Shown piece after piece: positions 52,499-59,803 of a stretch of 64,000 nucleotides of DNA. A program made the position numbers and the translations under genes. The stretch is taken from positions 6,572,001 to 6,636,000 of the forward strand of contig NZ_CP107954.1 of NCBI RefSeq assembly GCF_036067295.1, read 5' to 3'. The number at the start of each line of letters is the position of its first letter. Position 1 is the stretch's first letter. This DNA comes from Kribbella sp. NBC_00382 (GTDB taxonomy: Bacteria > Actinomycetota > Actinomycetes > Propionibacteriales > Kribbellaceae). The notes beneath the pieces are model-generated. The model saw nothing but the letters and a program-made list of their open reading frames with translations, was not told where the DNA came from and made no database searches.

Positions 52499-53256
52499 CG
52501 CTCGCTCACCCGGCCGTCGACGATCCGTACGACGCGGTGGCAGCGGGCGGCGACGGCGTCGTCGTGGGTGACGACTACGACGGCTGCACCTCGGTGGGTG
52601 GCGGCGCCGACGAGGAGGTCAATCACCTGGGCGCCGGTGGCGGCGTCTAGGGCGCCGGTGGGTTCGTCGGCGAAGACGGCTTGCGGTTCGCCGACCAGGG
52701 CTCGGGCGATGGCTACGCGTTGGGCCTGGCCGCCGGAAAGTTCACCGGGGCGGCGGCCGGCTTCGTTGGCGAGGCCGACCTGGGCGAGGGTGGCGCGGGC
52801 TCGCTGGATGGCTTCCCGGCGGGAGACGCCGTCGACCATGAGTGGGAGGGCGACGTTCTCGTCGGCTGGGAGTTCGGCGAGGAGCTGGTTGTCCTGGAAG
52901 ACGAAGCCGAGGCGGCGACGGCGGAGGACTGTGCGGGCGGCGTCGTTGAGTTGGTCTACTCGGTCATTGCCTAGCCAGACCTCTCCCTGGTCGGGGCTGA
53001 GGATGCCGGCTAGTACGTGGAGCAGGGTGGTCTTGCCGTTGCCGGACGGGCCCATGACGGCTAGGGCTTCGCCTCCGCGCACTTGGACGTCTACACCGGC
53101 TAGGCCGACTACCTCGCCGTAGTACTTGACCAGGCCGCGGCCGGCCAGCACTGGCGGTGGTACCTGGTGCTGGACCGGCTGCTGGTAGGGCTGCTGGGCC
53201 AGGTGCTGGGTGGACTGCTGCTGCGGGTTCGCGGTGGGGACGCCTGGGTAGCTCAT
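52495..53256 (-). CDS. ABC transporter ATP-binding protein (LolD/MacB type)
   Basis: 253 aa. Walker A GPSGNGKTTLLH, signature LSGGQAQRVAIARAL, Walker B AVFADEPTGALD, switch His in VVVTHD. The first ~35 residues are an unusual Gln/Pro-rich tail before LAGRGLVKYYGE. Drives the FtsX-like permease encoded downstream with a 4-base overlap. Confidence 0.95.
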   Translation of the reverse strand: MSYPGVPTANPQQQSTQHLAQQPYQQPVQHQVPPPVLAGRGLVKYYGEVVGLAGVDVQVRGGEALAVMGPSGNGKTTLLHVLAGILSPDQGEVWLGNDRVDQLNDAARTVLRRRRLGFVFQDNQLLAELPADENVALPLMVDGVSRREAIQRARATLAQVGLANEAGRRPGELSGGQAQRVAIARALVGEPQAVFADEPTGALDAATGAQVIDLLVGAATHRGAAVVVVTHDDAVAARCHRVVRIVDGRVSER

Positions 53257-53382
53257 ACCGGGTAGCTTTCCGGGGTTCGGCTTCTGGAACGTCGGACCCG
53301 AGACCGGTCTTTGCTGCGTCTTTTGGCGTCAGGGCGGGGCGTTGCGTAGTACTGGAGTCGTACGCTGCGCCTCGCCGAGTAG

Positions 53383-54429
53383 CTAGTCGTTCGGGAAGGC
53401 TGAGGGGTAGGCGTCGCGGTAGCTCAGGTATTTGCCGGCGGGGGTTTCTACTGTTTCGGCGGCGAGTAGGGCGTGGCCGATGGCTCGGGAGAGGGTGCGC
53501 GCGCCGGCGGCGAAGATCGTCTCCAGTTGGAGCAGGGTGGCTGGGGTGGTGACGGTCAGGCGGGTCGCGTCCTTGCCGGTAGAGAGGGCGAAGATGCTGT
53601 CGCCGTCGACCAGGGTGTGGATCGGATCGATGGCGCGGGCCAGGCCGTCGTGGGCGACCATCGCCATTCGCTTGGTCGCTGCCTTGTCGAGGGAGGCGTC
53701 GGTGGCGATGACGGCGATGACCGTGTTCATGCCGGGCATGCGGCCGGGGAGGTCCGGGGGTGGGTCGGTGGGGGTTCGTAGTACGGGGAACTCGTTGGGC
53801 AGGCCGTAGCGTTCGGCGGACAGTCGTCCTTGCGGGTCTACTGCTGAGCCGGCCGCATTGACGATCACTAACGCGCCGAGTGTTGTGCCGTCGGACAGTC
53901 GCACGCTCGCCGTACCGACGCCGCCTTTGAGGCCGCCGACGAGGGCTCCGGTGCCGGCACCGTGGTTGCCCTCGGCAACTGGTCCGTCGGTTGCTGCTTC
54001 GAGCGCTTGGCGTCCCCAGTCCGCGGTGGGGCGGGCCTGGAATCCGCCGCCGCGGTTGAGGTCGAAGATCACTGCGGTCGGGACGATCGGTACGACGTCG
54101 CGCTCGCCTGGCCCGACACGGACACCTTGCGCGCGCTCTTCGAGTGCTGCCATGACGCCGGCTGCCGTGTCGAGTCCGAAGGCGCTGCCGCCGGTGAGGA
54201 CGATGGCATTGACCCCGGCGTTGGAGTTGACCGGGTCGAGCAGGTCGGTCTCGCGGGTGCCGGGAGCGCCGCCACGGACGTCGACGCCGGCGACTGCGGT
54301 ATCGGGGACGTGGATGACCGTAGTACCGGTGAGGTAGGGCGCGTCGGTCCGCTCGACCTGGCCGACGAGTACGCCGGGGACGTCGGTGATCGCGTTGTGC
54401 GGACCGGGTTGCGGCTGCTCGCTCGTCAT
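53383..54429 (-). CDS. P1-family (DmpA/BapA-like) N-terminal-nucleophile peptidase
   Basis: 348 aa. Opens with NAITDVPGVLVGQ and the GGAPGTRETDLLDP block of the family. Self-cleavage is expected between N235 and T236 (MPGMNTVIAVIATDA), freeing Thr as nucleophile. GGSAFGLDTAAGVM and GAGTGALVGGLKGG line the site. Relatives are D-aminopeptidases or beta-peptidyl aminopeptidases; substrate here unknown. Cytoplasmic. Confidence 0.92.
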   Translation of the reverse strand: MTSEQPQPGPHNAITDVPGVLVGQVERTDAPYLTGTTVIHVPDTAVAGVDVRGGAPGTRETDLLDPVNSNAGVNAIVLTGGSAFGLDTAAGVMAALEERAQGVRVGPGERDVVPIVPTAVIFDLNRGGGFQARPTADWGRQALEAATDGPVAEGNHGAGTGALVGGLKGGVGTASVRLSDGTTLGALVIVNAAGSAVDPQGRLSAERYGLPNEFPVLRTPTDPPPDLPGRMPGMNTVIAVIATDASLDKAATKRMAMVAHDGLARAIDPIHTLVDGDSIFALSTGKDATRLTVTTPATLLQLETIFAAGARTLSRAIGHALLAAETVETPAGKYLSYRDAYPSAFPND

Positions 54430-54486
54430 GGGAACTGTTTAGCAGTTGGCCGAAATTCGGTTGCTGCCGACATTACGTTTGGTTGT

Positions 54487-55002
54487 ATGAATGCCGACCT
54501 ACTCTGTGGATCTCTGGCTGAACCGGCTCGACTGCGCACCTACTCCGCCGTCGTCCTCGGCGCCCGTACCCCGGATCAGATCGCGGCGGCTACCGGGCTC
54601 TCCCCCGCGGTCGTCGGCAAGTCGGCCCAACGCCTGATCAAGACCGGCCTGCTGACTGCATCCGCCGATGGCTTTCACGCGGTGGAGGAGGTCTTCAAGG
54701 ACGCCGCCCGCAGCAACCGCCGCGAGGTCGCGCCGTTGGACGCTGACCCGGCCCGCGACGCCGTCCTGCGCGCGTTCATCCGCGACGGCCGGCTGACCCA
54801 CTTCCCAACCTTCCCGGCCAAGACCCGGATCGTGCTCGAGTACTTGGTGAACTGCTTCGAACCGAACCGCGCCTACCCGGAGTCCGAGGTCAACACCATC
54901 CTCAACACCTGGCACGAAGACCACGCAGCCCTCCGCCGCCTCCTAGTCGACAACCACCTGCTAACCCGCACCAACAGCATCTACCGCCGGGCCAGCGAAT
55001 AA
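54487..55002 (+). CDS. DUF2087-domain protein with N-terminal helix-turn-helix
   Basis: 171 aa. Residues about 12-70 look like an ArsR-type winged helix (ARLRTYSAVVLGARTPDQIAAATGLSPAVVGKSAQRLIKTGLL). Residues about 85-168 are DUF2087 (LRAFIRDGRLTHFPTFPAKTRIVLEYLVNCFEPNRAYPESEVNTIL). Probably a transcriptional regulator of unknown target. Divergent from the P1 peptidase, 57 bases apart. No ribosome-binding site, perhaps leaderless. Confidence 0.88.
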   Translation: MNADLLCGSLAEPARLRTYSAVVLGARTPDQIAAATGLSPAVVGKSAQRLIKTGLLTASADGFHAVEEVFKDAARSNRREVAPLDADPARDAVLRAFIRDGRLTHFPTFPAKTRIVLEYLVNCFEPNRAYPESEVNTILNTWHEDHAALRRLLVDNHLLTRTNSIYRRASE

Positions 55003-55006
55003 CCCC

Positions 55007-55036
55007 CACCCCGACTCGCTCGACCGCAACGGGGTG
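55007..55036. terminator. Hairpin between convergent genes
   Basis: CACCCCG (55007-55013), 16-base loop, CGGGGTG (55030-55036), filling the gap between the DUF2087 gene and the convergent SRPBCC gene. Seven-pair stem, long loop, no T-run. Confidence 0.5.
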
Positions 55037-55447
55037 CTAGGTCGCCTGGTTTTCGATGGTGGATTTGATTCCGGCGAGGGTTCGTTGCAGGCCGTCGTCG
55101 ATGGATGCGCCCTCGGCGTGGTCGGTGTGGAGACGGACGGTCAGCAGGGAGGTTCCGTCGGTGGCAGGGTCGACGTCGAGCTCGCCGTGGTAATCGTGGG
55201 CGCCAGTGGCTCCCCACTGCAGCTTCTTGCCATCCTCGACCACCTCGATCCATGCCTGGCCCGAAACCTCACGCTTCGGACCGCCCTCGGGCTGGATGAC
55301 CGCGGCGACCTCGACCTGGTCGCCTTCGGTGCGATGAGCCTCGGTCATCTGCGGCAGGTAGTCGGGCAGATGCTCAACCTCCGAGAGGTACCCGAACAGG
55401 ACCTCTGCAGACACGCCCACCGTTGTCGATGCCTCGTAGTCACCCAT
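55037..55447 (-). CDS. SRPBCC-family (START-like) protein
   Basis: 136 aa. Polyketide-cyclase/START fold: VGVSAEVLFGYLSEVEHLPDYLPQMTEA at the N-terminus, central antiparallel strands, and a long C-terminal helix (DDGLQRTLAGIKSTIENQ). Binds hydrophobic ligands in a cavity; ligand unknown. Followed upstream by a second SRPBCC gene in the same direction, probably one operon. Confidence 0.88.
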   Translation of the reverse strand: MGDYEASTTVGVSAEVLFGYLSEVEHLPDYLPQMTEAHRTEGDQVEVAAVIQPEGGPKREVSGQAWIEVVEDGKKLQWGATGAHDYHGELDVDPATDGTSLLTVRLHTDHAEGASIDDGLQRTLAGIKSTIENQAT

Positions 55448-55495
55448 GACGACCCCCTTTTGTTGTGACCTGCTGCCCTGTCAGTAGTACAGAGG

Positions 55496-55960
55496 TCATC
55501 GTGCGTCCGGGCGTTCGACGTCTCCACGCCAGCCGCCGGTCTCGGCGCCGCGCTTCTCGATGAACTCCTTGAAGCTCAGCAGATCCCGCTTCACCCGTAC
55601 GCCGATCAGCCCGGTCTTGTCCGCCACCTGCTCGGCGAACCCCTCGGGATCGAGGTCCATCTGCGCGGTCACCCGGGTGGTCGTGTCGCTGAGCCGGTGG
55701 AACGTGATGACGCCGGCGTGGCGCGGCTCCGTGTCCGACTTCCAGGCCACTCGCTCTTCTGGATGCTGCTCGGTGATGGTCGCGTCGAACTCCCGCGTGA
55801 CCCCGGCCATACTCGTCACCCAGTGCGTGTGAGTGGCGTCGAGCTGCCTGATCTCGTCGACCCCGTCCATGAACTCCGGGAACGACTCGAACTGCGTCCA
55901 CTGGTTGTAGACCGCGGTGATCGGCGCCTCGACATCAACCGACTCGGTGGTGTTGCCCAT
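55496..55960 (-). CDS. SRPBCC-family protein (cyclase/dehydrase, YcdB-like stress type)
   Basis: 154 aa from ATG 55960 with GGAGGAAC upstream; the frame is open further but unlike the family. ESVDVEAPITAVYNQWTQFESFPEFMDGVDEIRQLD is the classic start, and RVTAQMDLDPEGFAEQVADKTGLIGVRVKRDLLSFKEFIE the C-terminal helix. Common in actinomycetes, often next to stress genes. Ligand unknown. Confidence 0.9.
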   Translation of the reverse strand: MGNTTESVDVEAPITAVYNQWTQFESFPEFMDGVDEIRQLDATHTHWVTSMAGVTREFDATITEQHPEERVAWKSDTEPRHAGVITFHRLSDTTTRVTAQMDLDPEGFAEQVADKTGLIGVRVKRDLLSFKEFIEKRGAETGGWRGDVERPDAR

Positions 55961-56110
55961 CGCTTGTTCCTCCCTGTGCACGGATTGTCCGACCCCTGTA
56001 CCCGCGCTCCCGAGGAGAAACATCAAACCTATGCAGCCGCTGGCTCCGGCGTGAGCGGGTACGCCGACGAAACCCGGCGAGCTCTGGCCTAAAGCGGCTA
56101 TCGGGCGCTG

Positions 56111-56650
56111 GTGGGGCTCGGTCGGCGGTTTGCTGTGGGGATGGGGATTTCTGGGGTTGCGCCGGGTCGGTCCGTCAGGCATCTTGTGGCGGGCATCGCT
56201 GCTGCCGGGTTGTGTCTGGTGGCGATTGGTGGAGGGCTGTACGTCGGGCTCTTCGGGCTGGGGCACGAGCAGGGCCATACCGTCAGCTACAACAGCACGG
56301 GCGAATGGATCTGCACCGACAGTCGTCATCTCGTCTTCAAGGACGGCGGGACTATCTCGCTTTGCGAGGGCAGCGAGTTTCTCGGTGCCGACGGGTTCAC
56401 CGGGAAGGAGCTGCATGAGGCCGTCAACCTGGTCAAGGACGTGGCAGGCGATGGCAGGGTCGACAAAGCGGATCAGCATCGGCTGGACGAGCTGTCGGAG
56501 CGGATCAGCCGGAATCATGGCGAGGACCCCAAGCCACACAGCACCGCGGGGCTGATCGCCATGGCGGCAGGGCTGCTTGGCGGCTGCTGCCTGGTTCTTG
56601 TTGCGCTCATCAGCCGGAGCCTTCGGCGGTCCGGTGTGGCACAGGGCTAG
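56111..56650 (+). CDS. Unknown two-span membrane protein
   Basis: About 179 aa from GTG 56111; an internal ATG ten codons in is possible. Spans at about 25-50 (LVAGIAAAGLCLVAIGGGLYVGLF) and 145-168 (TAGLIAMAAGLLGGCCLVLVALIS) enclose ~95 exported residues with two Cys (EWICTDS, ISLCEGS) that may form a disulphide, and a helical VKDVAGDGRVDKADQHRLDELSERIS. I recognise no family. Its end overlaps the convergent phosphotransferase by 4 bases. Confidence 0.7.
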   Translation: MGLGRRFAVGMGISGVAPGRSVRHLVAGIAAAGLCLVAIGGGLYVGLFGLGHEQGHTVSYNSTGEWICTDSRHLVFKDGGTISLCEGSEFLGADGFTGKELHEAVNLVKDVAGDGRVDKADQHRLDELSERISRNHGEDPKPHSTAGLIAMAAGLLGGCCLVLVALISRSLRRSGVAQG

Positions 56651-57615
56651 GTGGAGCGGATCGTTGTTGCTGCTTGCTCCAGTAGCTCGAGGGTCGGCAG
56701 GGTGTCCAGCAGGTCGACGACCTGCTGGGCGGCGAACGTCCGGTGTTGCTCAGCCACGGCGTCGTCCATCGCCGCGCTTGCCTGGCCGTGGAGGAAGTTG
56801 AGGGAGATGGCCAGGCCGGTGGCGAATCCGGACGGGTCGTCGATCCTTCCTGGGCCGCCGGCGGTGCGGTAGGCGTCAGCTATCTGGCGCAGGTCGGCTG
56901 GGCTGTGGAGGTACGGCATCAGTAGGGCGCCTAGTTCGCGGTGGGGCGCCAGTTGGCCGGCGTTGTCCCAGTCGACTAGCAAGGTGTTTGGGCCCGATCG
57001 CAGGACGTTTGAGTTTCTGAGGTCGCGATGGCACCAGACCTGGTCGCCGATCGGCGTCGTGTTGACGATGGAGTTCAGCTCGGCGAGCCGGGGTTGAAGT
57101 TGATCGAGCCGCTCGGCCCACTCGACGCGTGCATGCTTGGCCTCCAGCACGAGCGCAGGCCAGTCGACATCGACGCGGTGGTACCAAGGGACTACCTCGG
57201 TACTTCCTCCGGGCCAGTCGATGGCGTGGATGACGCCCATTTGGGCGGCAAGCCAAGCTGTCGCCTCGGCATCTTGCGGACCGGGGGCCACACCGTCAGC
57301 CCACTCGTACAACCTCCACCACCTGCTGCCCAGCCGCACGACGTACTTGCCATTGGCTGCTGCCAAGGGGGCCGGACTCGGTACGCCGGACTCCGCGCAC
57401 GCCGCTCGGAAGGCGACCTCGGGCAGGACCGAGTCCACCTCGCCGTCGAACCAGAACAACTCCTTGGCGGCAAACACCCCCTCCGCGGTCCTCAACTCCC
57501 AGACCGCCCCCATCGCCCCTCGTGCCACCGGCGAGATCCGCACGAGCTCTCCGACGCCGAACACCTCGGCCAGCTCTCGCGCGACGCCCGTCATGTCACC
57601 ACCCGACTCACCCAT
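56647..57615 (-). CDS. Aminoglycoside phosphotransferase-family protein
   Basis: 322 aa from ATG 57615 (GGAG just upstream; ATG 57594 possible). FAAKELFWF carries the ATP lysine; WCHRDLRNSNVL is the catalytic loop (Asp and Asn) and LLVDWDNAG the metal-binding motif. Resembles choline/homoserine kinase-like members of the fold more than known resistance enzymes. Substrate unknown. Confidence 0.85.
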   Translation of the reverse strand: MGESGGDMTGVARELAEVFGVGELVRISPVARGAMGAVWELRTAEGVFAAKELFWFDGEVDSVLPEVAFRAACAESGVPSPAPLAAANGKYVVRLGSRWWRLYEWADGVAPGPQDAEATAWLAAQMGVIHAIDWPGGSTEVVPWYHRVDVDWPALVLEAKHARVEWAERLDQLQPRLAELNSIVNTTPIGDQVWCHRDLRNSNVLRSGPNTLLVDWDNAGQLAPHRELGALLMPYLHSPADLRQIADAYRTAGGPGRIDDPSGFATGLAISLNFLHGQASAAMDDAVAEQHRTFAAQQVVDLLDTLPTLELLEQAATTIRST

Positions 57616-57744
57616 CAACTCCGCCTCGATCGACTGCCAAAGGCCCGATCGTAGGTAGGCATCGTCGCGTGGTCGATTCCTTTTGGTGGTAGCCGAGGTC
57701 TACATGAGGGAGACCGTAGATCGAGAACGAAGGACTGATCGCCG

Positions 57745-58737
57745 ATGACCATTCCCGCGACCATGCGCGCGCTGCAGCAGACCTCGCTCGACGGGCCGCA
57801 GGACCTGCGCCTGATCGCCGACGCGCCGGTGCCTGAACCCCACCAGGGCGAGGTGCTGGTCCGGGTCGTCGCCGCTGGGGTCAACTTCGCCGACTTGTCC
57901 AAGGCTCATGGAACCTTTTTTGGCGGGCCGCAGCCGCCGTACCTGGCCGGTTTCGAAGCCGCCGGCGAGGTCGTCGCGGTGGGTCAGGGGGTGGACGGCC
58001 TGCAGCCAGGTGCCCGCGTTGTCGGCGTCGGAGACGGCGCGTTCGCTGAGTACATGATCTTGCCTGCCGCCGCGGCGATGCCGATACCCCCAGGCTGGAC
58101 CGAGCAGGAGGCACTCGGGTTGATCGTGAACTGGCCGACTGCGCTGGCCGCACTCAGGCCTCTGGGAGACCTCAAGGCTGATGAGGTGGTGCTGGTGCAC
58201 GCAGCGGCGGGCGCGACCGGGCAGGCCGCGGTTAGGTTGGCCAAGCACTACGGTGCAAGGGTCATCGCCACTGCGTCGCCGGGCAAGCGGGAGACGGTAC
58301 TGGGCTTGGGCGCCGACCATGTCCTCGACTCTCTCAGCGGCGACCTCGCCGCCGAGGTCATGAGACTGACCGACGGCTGTGGCGCTGATGTGGTGCTCGA
58401 GTCGGCAGGCGGCTCTACCTTCGAGGCCAGCCTGACCGCCGCCAAGCGCGTCACCGGTCGTGTTGTCGTCTACGGCCTCGCGGGTGGCGACGCCAGGATC
58501 AGCAACTGGGAGCTGGTGTACAAGCACCAGGTCCACCTGATCGGGCTCAACCTCGGAGCCCTGATCCAGTCCGCGCCACAGCTGTTCGGCGAGGTCATGG
58601 GTGAGCTGTCCGCGCTCATCGGCGGAGGTGTGATCACCCCGGGCCGGCCAACCGCGTACGACCTCGCCGACGGCCCGAAGGTACTCGGCGAACTGCAAGC
58701 GAGAGCCACCATCGGCAAACTTGCTCTGCTTCCTTGA
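57745..58737 (+). CDS. NADPH:quinone oxidoreductase-like MDR protein
   Basis: 330 aa. Medium-chain dehydrogenase without the zinc-ligand cysteines: GroES-like domain (1-115, with VAAGVNFADLSKAHGTFFG) and Rossmann domain with VHAAAGATGQAAVRLAKHYGARVIAT; GADVVLESAGGSTFEASL is the usual later motif. Reduces quinones or enones with NADPH. 54 bases precede the damaged sigma-factor gene. Confidence 0.93.
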   Translation: MTIPATMRALQQTSLDGPQDLRLIADAPVPEPHQGEVLVRVVAAGVNFADLSKAHGTFFGGPQPPYLAGFEAAGEVVAVGQGVDGLQPGARVVGVGDGAFAEYMILPAAAAMPIPPGWTEQEALGLIVNWPTALAALRPLGDLKADEVVLVHAAAGATGQAAVRLAKHYGARVIATASPGKRETVLGLGADHVLDSLSGDLAAEVMRLTDGCGADVVLESAGGSTFEASLTAAKRVTGRVVVYGLAGGDARISNWELVYKHQVHLIGLNLGALIQSAPQLFGEVMGELSALIGGGVITPGRPTAYDLADGPKVLGELQARATIGKLALLP

Positions 58738-58791
58738 GGGCCTGCTACCGATGGCGGACGCTCAGATGCGTGGCGGGACTAGGCTTTTGGC

Positions 58792-59786
58792 GTGACATCG
58801 CAACTGCGGGCGGCGGCGAACCAGGACCGGTTCGCCGCCGAGACCGAGCGGTTCCGCAGGGAGCTGCTGGCGCACTGCTACCGGATGGTCGGCTCGGCCC
58901 ACGATGCCGAGGACCTGGTGCAGGAGACCTATCTGCGCGCGTGGCGGTCCTATGCCGGGTTCGAGGGCGGTCGTCGATCCGGTCCTGGCTCTACACGATC
59001 GCGACCAACGTCTGCCTGACGGCGTCGAAGCCGCGCCCGATCCGGATGCTGCCCTCAGGCCTGACCGGCCCGTACGCCGGACCCGATCGCCCACCGATTC
59101 CCGTTGCGGCCGCCGAGGTCTCGTGGCTGGAACCGCTGCCGGATGCCTGGATCGCCCCGCCGGCCGACGATCCGGCCGCGGTGGCGGTCGACCGCGAGTC
59201 GTTGCGGTTGGCACTCATTGCCAGCCTGCAACACCTGACCTCCGGCCAGCGCGCGATCCTCCTCCTGCGAGACGTGCTGGCGTTCTCCGCGGCTGAAACC
59301 GCCCAGATCCTCGGCACCACCACGGCAGCGGTCAAGAGCGGTCTGCAGCGCGCCCGCGCACGACTCGACGAGCTGGAGCTGGAACCCGCCGAACTACTCG
59401 AACCGACCGACCAGCGAGCACGCGCGCTGCTCAACGGGTACATCGCGGCCTTCGAGCGCTCCGATGCCGGTCTACTGGAACAGGTGCTGCGCAGCGACGC
59501 CACGCTGGAGGCGACGCCGTTCCGCGACTGGCAGGCGGGCCGCGTCACGTGCATCCACATCCTCGACGCCTACGTACTCGGCACTCCCGGCGAGTGGCGG
59601 ATGCTAGCCACCACCGCCAACGGCCAACCGGCCGCCGCCGTGTACCGCCGAGACGCAGACGGGATGCTCCGTGCCGACGGAGTCGTGGTGCTAACCGCCA
59701 CCGCCACGGGCGTTTCGCACGTGGTCAAGTTCCACGACCCGGCGCTGGTCGCGACGTTCGGCTTCGCAGATGTGCTCACCCATTGA
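58792..59786 (+). pseudogene. Frameshifted SigG-like sigma-70 factor with SnoaL-like C-terminus
   Basis: GTG 58792 starts sigma region 2 (FRRELLAHCYRMVGSAHDAEDLVQETYLRAWRSYAGFEG). At about 58966-58970 the frame breaks: the next frame continues RSSIRSWLYTIATNVCLTASKPR, region 4 (LTSGQRAILLLRDVLAFSAAETAQILGTTTAAVKSGLQRARARL) and a SnoaL-like domain to 59786. One extra C in GAGGGCGGTCG (giving GGCCGG) would restore a ~331-codon protein of normal length. Either a true lesion or a sequencing error. The later part is otherwise intact. Confidence 0.85.
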
Positions 59787-59803
59787 CCGCCGGTACGGAG
59801 CCC

